From Rhodobacteraceae bacterium CCMM004 (GTDB taxonomy: Bacteria > Pseudomonadota > Alphaproteobacteria > Rhodobacterales > Rhodobacteraceae), in NCBI GenBank assembly GCA_004005435.1, contig RZWH01000001.1:682001-746000 (forward strand): a DNA stretch of 64,000 nucleotides. Reading direction: 5' to 3'. The position numbers and the translations under genes are program-made. Below are positions 1 to 8,392 of the stretch, one piece after another. The notes beneath the pieces were generated by a model that saw only the letters and a list, made by a program, of their open reading frames with translations, did no database searches and had not been told where the DNA came from. How positions within the stretch are numbered: the first letter of the stretch is position 1; the number at the start of each line of letters is the position of its first letter.

Positions 1-399
1 TTCGAGGTGACGCAGCGCTACGGGTCTGGCGCGGCGTTTCTGTCGGCGGGGGGCTATCACCACCATATCGGCCTGAACACGTGGGAGAGTGCGGGGGCCA
101 CCCCGCCTCCGCCCGGGCATACCGGCCTTTATCACACCGCGATCCTCTATCCCGACCGGGCGAGCCTGGGCCGCGCGGTGGGGCGGGTGCTGGACGCTGG
201 GCTGACGCTGACCGGCGCGGCGGACCATGGTGTCAGCGAGGCGGTCTATCTCGACGATCCCGACGGCAACGGCGTAGAGCTCTACCGCGACCGCCCCGAG
301 GCGGCATGGCCCCGCGGCGCGGACGGCCGCCTGGCGATGGTCAACCGGCCGCTCGACGTCGCCGGCCTGGTCGCGGAGGGGCGGGCGGCGACGGCCTGA
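1..399 (+). CDS. VOC-family (glyoxalase/extradiol dioxygenase-like) protein, 5' truncated by window edge
   Basis: The reading frame is already open at base 1, so the N-terminus lies outside the window; an in-frame ATG does not mark the true start. About 132 residues are visible. The stretch GGYHHHIGLNTWESAGA followed by a module ending LDDPDGNGVELYRDRP is the pattern of the second half of catechol-2,3-dioxygenase-like VOC proteins, where His and Glu (here HHH and the E of GVELY) ligate a metal. The family opens aromatic rings or acts on related substrates; the substrate cannot be told here. The gene ends at a TGA followed by about 480 bp without a gene. Confidence 0.8.
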   Translation, partial: FEVTQRYGSGAAFLSAGGYHHHIGLNTWESAGATPPPPGHTGLYHTAILYPDRASLGRAVGRVLDAGLTLTGAADHGVSEAVYLDDPDGNGVELYRDRPEAAWPRGADGRLAMVNRPLDVAGLVAEGRAATA

Positions 400-881
400 C
401 CCGGCGGCGCGGTGAATATGCACAGGCGTATGACGCCTGGGCGAGTGAGAGGCGTCTCGGGCGCGCGTGCCGCCAATCCCCCAGGCCCCGCGCGCCGCCC
501 TGGGCTGGGCAAAGGACGGCACGGCCCGTCGTCCACGCCGACGCCGTGCGGGCCGGCGCCCCCCGCCCGCGCCAGGAGCGGCGGATCGGCCTGCTCCCGG
601 CGCCGGTCTGCCACCGTCCCGCGGGCCAGGCGCCTTCACCGCAGACACCCTAGGCCGGGGGGGGGCGGCTCTGCGGCCCTCGTTAGGAGGCGGTTCTATC
701 CCGCCGGAGGTATCCCATTTGCGCCCACCCATCCGCAGCGCGACCCGCTCGGTCACCGTGTGCCGCGTCCCGCTGCACGGGCGGGTCGGTAGGAGAGGAA
801 AGCCTCGCAGGGCGTTCGCAGGTGGGCGCCGAGCAGTCCAGCAGGGGTCCGGCGGCGATGGGCGCGTGCTCCCGGAGCGGT
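400..881. other. Gene-free GC-rich interval
   Basis: Open frames cross this 482-bp interval on both strands, but they have proline/arginine-rich compositions typical of non-coding high-GC DNA and none has a recognisable domain or ribosome binding site. No tRNA, terminator or clear repeat was recognised. Confidence 0.5.
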
Positions 882-1466
882 TCAGCCGTCGCCGCGGTGA
901 CGCAGGAGCGCCCAAACGGCGAGGAAGGCGATGAGGAACGCCGCGACAGGGCTGGCGGGCGGGGTCCCGGGTCCGCCGCCGGGGCCGCCGGGATCGGCCT
1001 GCACGACCAATGCCTCGACCTCGCGCATCGCGGTGTCCAACCCGCCTGCGTCGTTCGGCGCCGCCTCCATCACCTCCTTGAAGGCGTCGGCCAGCGCCTT
1101 GAGGATCGCGTCTTCGCGCACCAGGTCGTCGACCAGCCCGTCGATCTCGGCCCCGAGCGCCTCCACCGCCGCGGACAGGGTGTCGATGTTGCGCTGCCAC
1201 GCGGCGGCGCGTTGGCGGGTGCGGTAGTCGGGCCGCCCCGCGGTCTGAAGGTCGACCATCCCCTGGCGGCCCTTGAGGTGCCGACCGATCCCCGTCAGGC
1301 GGTGACGCCACCCGTCGATCTTGGCCATCAGCGCCGCGATCTCGGCCCGGGCCTTGGGCGAGGCCGTGACGGGGTCGTGCGAGGGGCGGGACAGGATCTC
1401 CAGCCGCGCGCCCGCCACCTCCTGCGCCATGCGGCGCAGCGCGATCTTCATCGCCTCGTAATTCAT
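882..1466 (-). CDS. Predicted tail-anchored coiled-coil protein of unknown function
   Basis: Encodes 194 residues. The first ~145 residues are charged and helical with heptad-like spacing (for example LSAAVEALGAEIDGLVDDLV). A Gly/Pro-rich linker (PGGPGGGPGTPP) follows, and then a single hydrophobic segment (AAFLIAFLAVWALL) close to the C-terminal HRGDG, so the protein is predicted to be anchored by its tail with the helical part in the cytoplasm. The ATG at 1466 is preceded by GGAGAT on the minus strand, a good ribosome binding site. It is divergent from the downstream aminotransferase gene. I do not recognise the family; the architecture is also compatible with a small phage- or toxin-associated membrane protein. 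Confidence 0.6.
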   Translation of the reverse strand: MNYEAMKIALRRMAQEVAGARLEILSRPSHDPVTASPKARAEIAALMAKIDGWRHRLTGIGRHLKGRQGMVDLQTAGRPDYRTRQRAAAWQRNIDTLSAAVEALGAEIDGLVDDLVREDAILKALADAFKEVMEAAPNDAGGLDTAMREVEALVVQADPGGPGGGPGTPPASPVAAFLIAFLAVWALLRHRGDG

Positions 1467-1592
1467 CGCTCAAATCTCCGTCTCAAATGCCATCAGCCTA
1501 CACCCACGGCGGCGCGCCGGGCAACGCCCGGCGGCTGGACCCCGCCTGCGCGGCGGTGCACACTCCGCGCCGAGAAACGAAGGAGGCGGGGC

Positions 1593-2456
1593 ATGGCCAC
1601 GGGCACGGACATCAGGACGTATTACGAGGGCCGCTGGCACGACGGCGACATCCCGATCCTCAAGGCGGCGGACCACGGCACCTGGCTGGGCGGCAGCGTC
1701 TTCGACGGCGCCCGCTGCGTGAACGGCCTGGCGCCGGACCTCCTGCCCCATTGCCAGCGGGTGAACCGCTCGGCCGAGGCGCTCATGATGACCCCGACCG
1801 TGGATCCCGAGGACATGGTCGAGATCGTGCGCGAGGGGCTCGCCGCCTATCCCGACGACGCCGCCGTCTATATCCGGCCGATGTATTGGGCGACCCAGTG
1901 CGGGCATTCCGCCATCGTCCCCCTGGACGAGGACATCGGCTTTGCCGTGTGTCTGGAGGTCATCCCGATGGCCCCGCCCGAGGCGTCCACCACGCTGACC
2001 CGCACGCGGTTCCGCCGCCCGGTGCTGGAGGACGCGGTGGTGAACGCCAAGGCGGGGTGCCTCTATCCCAACAACGCGCGGATGCTGGCCGAGGCGCGGG
2101 GCAAGGGGTTCGGCAACGCGCTGGTGGCAGACGCCATGGGCAACGTTGCCGAGAGCGCGACCGCCAACGTCTTCATCGTCCGCGACGGCGAGGTGCTGAC
2201 GCCGATTCCCAACGGCACCTTCCTGGCCGGGATCACCCGGGCGCGGCACATGGCCAACCTCGCCGCCGACGGCACGCCGGTGACCGAGGCGGTGCTGACC
2301 TTCGAGGACGTGGCCAGCGCCGACGAGGTCTTTCTGTCCGGCAACATGATGAAGGTCACGCCGGTCACCGCCTTCGACGACCGCCAGTACCAGGTCGGTC
2401 CCGTCACCCGTCGGGTGCGCGAGATGTACTGGGACTGGGCCGCGACCGCCGGATGA
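1593..2456 (+). CDS. Branched-chain amino acid aminotransferase (class IV PLP enzyme)
   Basis: A 287-residue protein of the IlvE/class IV aminotransferase fold, expected to move the amino group between branched-chain amino acids (or D-amino acids in some members) and 2-oxoglutarate in the cytoplasm. Visible marks are YYEGRWHDGDIPILKAADHG at the N-terminus, the PLP lysine in VVNAKAGCLYPN (about K153), the phosphate-binding ESATANVFI motif and the C-terminal VFLSGNMMKVTPV segment. The frame is open far upstream, but the start at 1593 is preceded by AAGGAGGC and fits the family length (about 285-310), so the upstream extension is rejected. The orthologous group in Rhodobacterales is usually named branched-chain aminotransferase; the exact substrate is inferred. 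Confidence 0.88.
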   Translation: MATGTDIRTYYEGRWHDGDIPILKAADHGTWLGGSVFDGARCVNGLAPDLLPHCQRVNRSAEALMMTPTVDPEDMVEIVREGLAAYPDDAAVYIRPMYWATQCGHSAIVPLDEDIGFAVCLEVIPMAPPEASTTLTRTRFRRPVLEDAVVNAKAGCLYPNNARMLAEARGKGFGNALVADAMGNVAESATANVFIVRDGEVLTPIPNGTFLAGITRARHMANLAADGTPVTEAVLTFEDVASADEVFLSGNMMKVTPVTAFDDRQYQVGPVTRRVREMYWDWAATAG

Positions 2457-2489
2457 CGGCGGGGGCGCAGCGCCCCGCCGCCGCCTGAG

Positions 2490-3650
2490 ATGGCGGCGCC
2501 CCGCGGTCCCCGCGGCCCGGCGGGTCCGCGCGGCCCGGCCGGTCCCGTCGCGGCACTGCGGGCCCCTGTGCCGATACGCGTCCGCCGACCGACGCCGGCG
2601 CGGCGCCGTCGCGGCCCGCTGCGGCGATTGGCGGGGCTGGCCCTGGCGCTCTCCAGCGCGCTGACGCTCGCGGCGAGCCTCTGGGTCCTGGCGCAGAACC
2701 CCTTTGCCGCCCCGCTCACCGCGCGCAGCGCCGAGGCGGCGGCCGCCGCGCTGGACCGCGCGCTGACCCTCCGCGTGACGCCGGAATGGGCCGCGGCCGA
2801 GGTGGAGGCGGCCCTCGCCGCGGGCGACATGGACCGGCTGCTCCACGCCACGACGCTGGCGACCGAGCGGGGGCTGGCCCTGCCGCGCCCGTTGATGGAG
2901 CGCGCCCTGGCCGCCGCCGAGGCCGCCGAGAGCCCCGGCCGCCGCATGGCCGACTGCGCCGCCTGCGCCTGGGACATCGCCCAATGCCCCACCGTCGCCC
3001 TGATCGCCGCCTGCGCCCTGCCGGTGGAGGTGACGCCCCTGGGCGACGCCAATGCCCTGCGCCGCAACGCCGCGGCCTGGGCGGGGGGCGCCGAGGTCGA
3101 CAGGCTGGAAGTAGGGCTCGCCGTCACCGGCCTGGCGGCGTCGGCGGCCGTCCTGGCCACGGCCGGGTCGTCGGCGGTCGTGAAGGCGGGGGCCACGGCG
3201 CTGCGCCTGGCGCGGCGGGCCGGGACGCTGAGCCCCGGGCTGACCCGGGTGGTGCGGCAGAACGCCGATCTGGGGATCGACCGGGCGCGGCTGGGCGGCT
3301 GGCTGTCTGGCGATCTACCGCTGGAGCGGGTGGCCGACCCCACAAAGGTGGCGGTGATGGGCGGGATGGCCACGGACCTCGGCCGCATCGCCGCGCGCAC
3401 CTCCCCGGCAGAGGCGGTGGTCCTGATCCGCCACGCCGACACGCCCGCCGAACTGGCCACCCTGGCCCGGCTGGCCGACGTGCGCGGCGGCGACACCGCG
3501 GCCACGCTCCGCGCCCTGGGCAAGGCGCGGGCGCTGCGCATGATGCACCGTCTGACCGACCTGGCGCTGGCCGCCCTGGCGCTGCTGGCCGCTCTCGGCG
3601 CGCAGCTCGTGGCGCTGGCGCTCTGGGCGCTCAGGCGGGCGGTTCGGTGA
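2490..3650 (+). CDS. Unknown bitopic membrane protein with Cys-rich patch and collagen-like N-terminus
   Basis: Up to 386 residues from the ATG at 2490. The N-terminus carries four Gly-Pro-X triplets (GPRGPAGPRGPAGP), a basic stretch, then a hydrophobic segment (LAGLALALSSALTLAASLWVL), and a second hydrophobic segment lies near the C-terminus (LALAALALLAALGAQLVALAL). Between them is a helical, Ala-rich region with the patch DCAACAWDIAQC, suggestive of disulfides or metal in the periplasm. No ribosome binding site precedes 2490; an in-frame GTG at 2568 would remove the collagen-like part, so the true start is uncertain. It lies 33 bp downstream of the aminotransferase gene. I do not recognise the family. 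Confidence 0.6.
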   Translation: MAAPRGPRGPAGPRGPAGPVAALRAPVPIRVRRPTPARRRRGPLRRLAGLALALSSALTLAASLWVLAQNPFAAPLTARSAEAAAAALDRALTLRVTPEWAAAEVEAALAAGDMDRLLHATTLATERGLALPRPLMERALAAAEAAESPGRRMADCAACAWDIAQCPTVALIAACALPVEVTPLGDANALRRNAAAWAGGAEVDRLEVGLAVTGLAASAAVLATAGSSAVVKAGATALRLARRAGTLSPGLTRVVRQNADLGIDRARLGGWLSGDLPLERVADPTKVAVMGGMATDLGRIAARTSPAEAVVLIRHADTPAELATLARLADVRGGDTAATLRALGKARALRMMHRLTDLALAALALLAALGAQLVALALWALRRAVR

Positions 3651-3994
3651 TGGGGCGGGCGGGGACACCGTCAGGCCTGCACCGAAGAGCATAGCAGACG
3701 TCCCCGCTTCGAAACGAGGGCAGCGCCGTCCCGCCGGGGCGGGATTGGGCGGGGCATGTCGGAGACGCAAGCATCCACGTTGAAGCGGCTGCACCGCCTT
3801 CGCCAAAGCGCCGCCCCGGGGGGGGGGCCGGGACGGCGCTGACCGGCGTGCAGCCGGGCGGGGCGTGGGGCTGAGGGAGGGAGCGTCGGACCGCACCCCG
3901 GGCGGGGCGTCCGCCGCGCCGGGCCTCAATGGGCGATGGACAGGTCGCGCCGGACCGTGCCACAAGGTGCCCTGAGCAGCCACAGAGGCCCGCG
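3651..3994. other. Intergenic interval holding repeat copy 1
   Basis: This 344-bp interval has no convincing gene. Its centre is occupied by the inverted-repeat element annotated at 3718-3890. The final ~70 bp before the UspA start contain no clear promoter that I can defend. Confidence 0.5.
3718..3890. repeat. Dispersed inverted-repeat element, copy 1
   Basis: The inverted ends are cagcgccgtcccg at 3721-3733 and its exact reverse complement cgggacggcgctg at 3829-3841. The same pair with the same outer span of 121 bp recurs at 42078-42198. Homology extends past both ends: gagggcagcgccgtcccgcc begins both copies, and aagcgccgccccg, gacggcgctg and a downstream gcgtgggg stretch are shared. The middle is diverged. 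This looks like a small non-coding, structured intergenic repeat rather than a gene. Confidence 0.7.
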
Positions 3995-4450
3995 ATGCGC
4001 AAGTTTCTGGTGATCCTCGACGACAGCCGCGAGTGCCTGAACGCCATGCGCTTTGCCGCCATGCGGGCGGCGCGCACGGGCGGCGGGGTGCAGATCCTCT
4101 CGGTCATCCCGCCCGAAGAGTTCAACCATTGGATCGGCGTCGGCGACATCATGCGTGAAGAGGCGCGCGAGCGGATCAACGCGCATTTCCAGGTCTTCGC
4201 CAAGTGGATGCGCGACCGCCAGAACGTCGACCCCGAGCTGGTGATCCGCGAGGGCGAACCCCTGCCCGAGATCCTCGCCCAGGTCGGGGAGGACACGGAA
4301 GTGGGCGTGCTGGTCCTGGGCGCCGGGACCGGCAAGGGGGGACCGGGGCCCCTGATCACCCAACTGGTCCGCCTGTCGGGCACGCTGCGGGTGCCGATCA
4401 CTCTGGTCCCGGGAGGGCTGAGCAAAGACGCGCTGGAGGCGGTGACCTGA
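3995..4450 (+). CDS. Universal stress protein (UspA family)
   Basis: A 151-residue single-domain Usp protein (cytoplasmic, adenine-nucleotide binding in many members, linked to stress tolerance). It begins MRKFLVILDDSRECLNAMRF, the usual first strand with the Asp that contacts the nucleotide, and ends with VLVLGAGTGKGGPGPLITQLV, which matches the G-2x-G-9x-G-like ATP-binding loop of ATP-binding Usp proteins. The start at 3995 fits the family; an in-frame ATG at 3929 would add 22 atypical residues. Its stop overlaps the likely CTG start of the next gene, so the two are probably translated together. Confidence 0.88.
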   Translation: MRKFLVILDDSRECLNAMRFAAMRAARTGGGVQILSVIPPEEFNHWIGVGDIMREEARERINAHFQVFAKWMRDRQNVDPELVIREGEPLPEILAQVGEDTEVGVLVLGAGTGKGGPGPLITQLVRLSGTLRVPITLVPGGLSKDALEAVT

Positions 4451-5169
4451 GCGCCCGCGCCGACGCCGCCCCGCGGCCGCGCATCCAATGGCTCGACCGC
4501 GCACGGGGCGTGGCCATCGTCGCCATGGTCGTGTTCCACTTCTCCTTCGACCTGAGCTTTCTGGGGCTGACCGACTGGCCGGTCGGCAGCCATCCGGCCT
4601 GGCGCGCCTTCGCCATGGCCACGGCGGGGACGTTTCTGTTTCTGGTGGGCGTCAGCCTGGTCTATGCCCATGGCCGCGGGGTCCGCTGGCGCCCGTTCCT
4701 GCGCCGGCTGGCGGTGATCGCGGCCGCCGCCGCCGCGGTGACCGTCGGCACCGCCATCGCCATGCCCTATCCCGTGTGGTTCGGCATCCTCCACGCCATC
4801 GCCACGTTCAGCGTCCTGGCGATCCCCTTCCTGCGCGCGCCGATCTGGCTGATCGTGGGGGCGGCGGCGGCGGTGTTCGTGGCGCCCTGGGTCCTGACCC
4901 ACCCGATGTTCCAGCCGGTGTGGTTCTACCCCCTGGGCCTCTCGCCCGCGCCGATGCCGTCGTTCGACTACGAGCCGATCTTTCCCTGGTTCGCCGCGAC
5001 CCTGGCGGGGGTCGCCGCCGCCCGCCTGGCTCCGCCGCCGAAGGCGACGCCGGGCCCGGGCGGCGCGCTGGCCTGGCTCGGCCGCAACTCGCTGTGGATT
5101 TATTTGGTGCACCAGCCGGTGCTCCTGACCCTGCTCATTGGCTGGACTTGGGTGGCCCGGGTAGTTTAG
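4447..5169 (+). CDS. DUF1624/heparan-glucosaminide acetyltransferase-like membrane protein
   Basis: About 240 residues with some six hydrophobic segments. The N-terminal RIQWLDRARGVAIVAMVVFH and following FDLSFLG are the hallmark of the DUF1624/HGSNAT-like acyltransferase superfamily, multi-pass inner-membrane proteins thought to transfer acyl groups across the membrane. The C-terminus has WLGRNSLWIYLVHQPVLL, also typical. There is no in-frame ATG, GTG or TTG in the right place: the first candidate is a CTG at 4447 that overlaps the TGA of the usp gene. Family members start shortly before the RxQWLDRARG motif, supporting this. Substrate unknown. Confidence 0.75.
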   Translation: MSARADAAPRPRIQWLDRARGVAIVAMVVFHFSFDLSFLGLTDWPVGSHPAWRAFAMATAGTFLFLVGVSLVYAHGRGVRWRPFLRRLAVIAAAAAAVTVGTAIAMPYPVWFGILHAIATFSVLAIPFLRAPIWLIVGAAAAVFVAPWVLTHPMFQPVWFYPLGLSPAPMPSFDYEPIFPWFAATLAGVAAARLAPPPKATPGPGGALAWLGRNSLWIYLVHQPVLLTLLIGWTWVARVV

Positions 5170-5240
5170 AATCGTTCCAACTCCTTGACTGCCGCCCCGT
5201 CGCTCCGCATATCGGTGGTCTGACCCGAAAGGACGCCCGC

Positions 5241-5807
5241 ATGTTCATCCAGACCGAATCGACGCCCAACCCCGCCACGCTCAAGTTCCTGCCCGGCCAG
5301 ACCGTGCTGGAGAGCGGGACGGCCGATTTCCCCACCAGCGACACCGCTGCCGCATCGCCCCTGGCGCGGCGGATCTTTGCCGTGGACGGCACCTCCGGCG
5401 TGTTCCTCGGCAACGACTTCGTCACGGTCACCAAGGTCGAGACGGTGGAGTGGGACCACATCAAGCCGGCGATCCTCGGCGCGATCATGGAGCATTTCCA
5501 GTCCGGGCAGCCGGTGTTGGAGGGCGACGGCGGCGCCAGCTCGGGCGGCCACGCCGCGCACGACGGTCCAGATGCCGAGATCGTGGGCCAGATCAAGGAA
5601 CTGCTCGACACCCGGGTGCGCCCGGCGGTGGCCCAGGACGGCGGCGACATCACGTTCCACGGCTTCGACCGCGGCATCGTCTACCTGCACATGCAGGGCG
5701 CTTGCGCCGGATGTCCCTCGTCTACCCTGACGCTGAAGATGGGGATCGAGAACCTGCTGCGGCACTACATCCCCGAAGTGGTCGAGGTGCGCCCCGTCGC
5801 CGCCTGA
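5241..5807 (+). CDS. NfuA-type Fe-S scaffold/carrier (NifU family)
   Basis: A 188-residue protein with an N-terminal Nfu_N domain (MFIQTESTPNPATLKFLPG, residues 1-90) and a C-terminal NifU domain (about 115-185) with the cluster-binding pair in GACAGCPSS (Cys155 and Cys158). Such proteins bind a 4Fe-4S cluster between two monomers and deliver it to client apoproteins in the cytoplasm. The ATG at 5241 starts exactly at the family consensus; the frame is open upstream only by chance. It is followed 1 bp later by a 100-aa gene and then tsaB and a GNAT gene, a compact set probably co-transcribed. Confidence 0.93.
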   Translation: MFIQTESTPNPATLKFLPGQTVLESGTADFPTSDTAAASPLARRIFAVDGTSGVFLGNDFVTVTKVETVEWDHIKPAILGAIMEHFQSGQPVLEGDGGASSGGHAAHDGPDAEIVGQIKELLDTRVRPAVAQDGGDITFHGFDRGIVYLHMQGACAGCPSSTLTLKMGIENLLRHYIPEVVEVRPVAA

Positions 5808-5808
5808 G

Positions 5809-6111
5809 ATGGGCGACGCGGGCGACAAGGTCGAGGTGCTGAACGTCAACGCGCCGCACCACGTCACCCGCGTGGACCGCGCCAAGTACGAGGCGGTGCG
5901 CACGCTGACCCTGTCGGCGCTGCCGCCCGGCCCGCCGGGGATAACCGCCGCCGCGCTCAAAGACGCCATCCGTCCCGGCCTGCCGCAGGACCTGTTCCCG
6001 GAGGGCAAGACGCTGGGCTGGTGGCAGAAATGCGTGCAGCTGGACCTTGAGGCGCGGGGGCTGGTGGCCCGCCTGCCGACCCGTCCCCTGACCTTTCACC
6101 GGACCGCGTGA
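5809..6111 (+). CDS. Small conserved hypothetical protein, 100 aa
   Basis: A 100-residue soluble protein starting MGDAGDKVEVLNVNAPHHVT. The pattern of a central helical region (YEAVRTLTLSALP), a turn (PPGPPGITAAALKDAI) and GWWQKCVQLDLEARGLVAR resembles a compact winged-helix-like fold of the kind assigned to small DUF families in Proteobacteria, but I cannot name a function. It is squeezed between nfuA (1-bp gap) and tsaB (overlapping stop/start GTGA), so it is very likely a real co-translated gene. Confidence 0.75.
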   Translation: MGDAGDKVEVLNVNAPHHVTRVDRAKYEAVRTLTLSALPPGPPGITAAALKDAIRPGLPQDLFPEGKTLGWWQKCVQLDLEARGLVARLPTRPLTFHRTA

Positions 6112-6755
6112 GCCCGATCCTGGCTTTCGACACGTCGGCCGCGCATTGCGCCGCCGCGCTGGTCTCGGGCGACCGCGTGGTCGGCGCGCGGGTCGAAGAG
6201 ATGGCGCGCGGACAGGCGGAACGGCTGATGCCGCTGCTGCTGGAACTGTTGGCGGACGCAGGGCTGGACTGGCGCGACCTATCGGCGCTGGCGGTGGGGG
6301 TGGGGCCGGGCAACTTTACCGGCATCCGCATCTCGGTGGCGGCGGCGCGGGGGCTGATGCTGTCGACCGGCCTGCCGGGGCACGGGGTGTCGACGCTGGA
6401 GGCGCTGGCCCATGGCCTGCCTCGCCCAGTGCTGGCGGTGGCCGATGCCCGCCGCGAGCGGGTCTATGCCGAGCGGTTCGGGGCGACGCCGGTGGCCGCC
6501 GCACTTCACCCGATCGCAGCGCTGCCGCCGGAGTTGGCCTGCCCCGGACTGGGGGTGATCGGCGACCGCGCCGAGGCGGTGGCCGAGCGCCTGGGTGCGA
6601 CGCCCCTGCCCCGCCCGCCGCTGGACGAGACAGTGGCGGCGATGGCGCGCATCGCCATGGGGCGGGGGGCGCCCGCGGCGCGTCCGGCGCCGCTGTATCT
6701 CCGCCCCGCCGACGCCGCCCCGCCGCGGGACGCCGCGCCGAGGCTCCTGCCGTGA
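6108..6755 (+). CDS. tsaB: tRNA N6-threonylcarbamoyladenosine biosynthesis protein TsaB
   Basis: A 215-residue ASKHA-fold protein. TsaB is the partner of TsaD in making the t6A modification of tRNAs that read ANN codons. Diagnostic are ILAFDTSAAHCAAALV at the N-terminus and the strongly conserved GVGPGNFTGIRISVAAARGL segment at about residues 64-84. The start is a GTG that overlaps the stop of the preceding gene by four bases; its own stop overlaps the GTG of the acetyltransferase gene in the same way. Confidence 0.93.
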   Translation: MSPILAFDTSAAHCAAALVSGDRVVGARVEEMARGQAERLMPLLLELLADAGLDWRDLSALAVGVGPGNFTGIRISVAAARGLMLSTGLPGHGVSTLEALAHGLPRPVLAVADARRERVYAERFGATPVAAALHPIAALPPELACPGLGVIGDRAEAVAERLGATPLPRPPLDETVAAMARIAMGRGAPAARPAPLYLRPADAAPPRDAAPRLLP

Positions 6756-7168
6756 GCCCCGCGGCGCTGGCCACGCTCCATGCTGCCGCGATGACCGTGC
6801 CCCGGCCCTGGACGGCGGCCGAGTTCGCGGCGCTGCTCGCCGATCCCGCCACGCTCCTCGCCTGTCGCCCGCACGGCTTTGCGCTCGGGCGGGTTGTGCT
6901 GGACGAGGCGGAGCTCTTGACCCTGGCCACCGATCCCGGCCATCGGCGCCGCGGGATCGGTCGCGCCTGCCTGGCCGCCTACGAGACCGCGGCAGCGGCG
7001 CGCGGCGCGGTGCGGGGCGTGCTGGAGGTCGCCGAGGACAACGCCGCGGCGCGTGCGCTCTACACGGCGGGGGGCTATGCCCCTTGCGGGCGGCGGCCCG
7101 GCTATTACCGCGCCGCGGACGGCCGTGCCGTCGATGCTCTGATCTATGCGCGCCCGCTTGGGCGCTGA
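6752..7168 (+). CDS. GNAT acetyltransferase, RimI-like
   Basis: A 138-residue GNAT enzyme. Motif A is visible as LATDPGHRRRGIGRACLAAYE, where RRRGIG binds the pyrophosphate of acetyl-CoA, followed by EVAEDNAAARALYTAGGYAPCGRRPGYY, the usual C-terminal half of RimI-type enzymes. Linkage to tsaB strongly suggests RimI, the N-terminal acetyltransferase of ribosomal protein S18; the substrate is inferred from context. GTG start overlapping the tsaB stop. Confidence 0.85.
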   Translation: MSPAALATLHAAAMTVPRPWTAAEFAALLADPATLLACRPHGFALGRVVLDEAELLTLATDPGHRRRGIGRACLAAYETAAAARGAVRGVLEVAEDNAAARALYTAGGYAPCGRRPGYYRAADGRAVDALIYARPLGR

Positions 7169-7357
7169 CCCTCCGTCACCCGCCCGTTTCCACGGCGCGG
7201 GCCCGAAATCCAGGCGCAAACATGAACTTTGGCTATTGACCCCCTCGGGGCGCTCCGGCCTTAATCGCCCGTGATGCGGCGCCGGGGGCCCTCCGGCGTC
7301 CGCCGGGGATCGGCCCACCGCCGCACCCCCAAGACGAGACAACCTTGGGAGAGAACC

Positions 7358-8359
7358 ATGACCTTCATGAAGACCCTGCTCGGTGCGACCGCCGCCACCG
7401 CGCTGACCGCCGGCGCGGCCCTCGCCGATCCCGGCCTGATCATCGACCTGGGCGGCAAGTTCGACAAATCCTTTAACGAAAGCGCCTTCAATGGCGCCCA
7501 GCGCTGGGTCGAAGAGACCGGCGGCAACTACATGGAGACCGAGCTCCAGTCCGAGGCGCAGCGCGAGCAGACCATGCGCCGTATGGCCGAGCGCGGCGCG
7601 AACCCCATCGTCGTGCTGGGCTTTGCCAACGCGTCGACCCTGGAAAAGGTCGCGCCGGACTATCCCGAGACGAGCTTTGCCATCGTCGACATGGTGGTGG
7701 ATCAGCCCAACGTGCAATCGATCGTGTTCTCCGAGCACGAGGGCAGCTATCTGGTGGGCATGATGGCCGCCATGGCGTCGGAGAGCGGGACGGTGTCCTT
7801 CATCGGCGGCATGGACGTGCCCCTGATCCGCAAGTTCGCCTGCGGCTACGCCCAGGGCGCCAAGGCGGCCAACCCCGATATCGAGGTCATCGCCAACATG
7901 ACCGGCACCACGCCTGCGGCCTGGAACGATCCGGTCAAGGGCGGCGAACTGACCCGCGCGCAGATTTCCCAAGGCTCGGACGTGGTCTATGCCGCGGCGG
8001 GCGGCACCGGTGTGGGCGTCCTGCAAACCGCCGCCGACGAGGGCATCCTGGCCATCGGCGTGGACAGCAACCAGAACTATCTGCACCCCGGGTCGGTCCT
8101 GACGTCGATGACCAAGCGCGTGGACAACGCCGTCTTCAACGCCTTCCAGTCGGCCGCCGAAGGCAACTTCGCCACCGGCATCCAGGTGCTGGACCTGGAG
8201 TCCGAGGGCGTCGGCTATGCCATGGACGAACACAACGCCGATCTGGTGAGCGAAGAGATGCAGACGGCCGTGGACGACGCCAAGGCCAAGATCATCGCGG
8301 GCGAGATCGAGGTGCACGACTACACCTCGGACGACAGCTGCCCGGCCCTGACCTTCTGA
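7358..8359 (+). CDS. BMP-family ABC transporter substrate-binding protein (nucleoside uptake)
   Basis: A 333-residue periplasmic binding protein of the BMP/PnrA family, which binds nucleosides. The N-terminal signal MTFMKTLLGATAATALTAG ends in ALA|DPG and has no lipobox Cys, so this is a soluble periplasmic protein. IIDLGGKFDKSFNESAFNGA is the family's ligand-binding hallmark, and a C-terminal IEVHDYTSDDSCPALTF closes the mature protein. GAGAG precedes the ATG at 7358. It begins an operon ending with punA, which points to purine nucleosides as the cargo. A possible promoter is ttgacc at 7236-7241 with ttaatc at 7261-7266, but the spacing is long and I would not rely on it. Confidence 0.93.
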   Translation: MTFMKTLLGATAATALTAGAALADPGLIIDLGGKFDKSFNESAFNGAQRWVEETGGNYMETELQSEAQREQTMRRMAERGANPIVVLGFANASTLEKVAPDYPETSFAIVDMVVDQPNVQSIVFSEHEGSYLVGMMAAMASESGTVSFIGGMDVPLIRKFACGYAQGAKAANPDIEVIANMTGTTPAAWNDPVKGGELTRAQISQGSDVVYAAAGGTGVGVLQTAADEGILAIGVDSNQNYLHPGSVLTSMTKRVDNAVFNAFQSAAEGNFATGIQVLDLESEGVGYAMDEHNADLVSEEMQTAVDDAKAKIIAGEIEVHDYTSDDSCPALTF

Positions 8360-8392
8360 TTGGATCGAGATGAGAGAAGACAGGAGGCGGCC

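Noticed and set aside
412-934. Several open frames in the first gene-free interval
   Set aside because: Pro/Arg-rich, overlapping in three frames, no start signal or similarity to a domain.
822-1592. N-terminal extension of the aminotransferase frame
   Set aside because: The upstream residues are unlike any aminotransferase, and a strong AAGGAGG site precedes the ATG at 1593.
7236-7266. Sigma-70-like promoter before the BMP gene
   Set aside because: ttgacc and ttaatc are 19 bp apart and GC-rich between, too poor to list as a feature.
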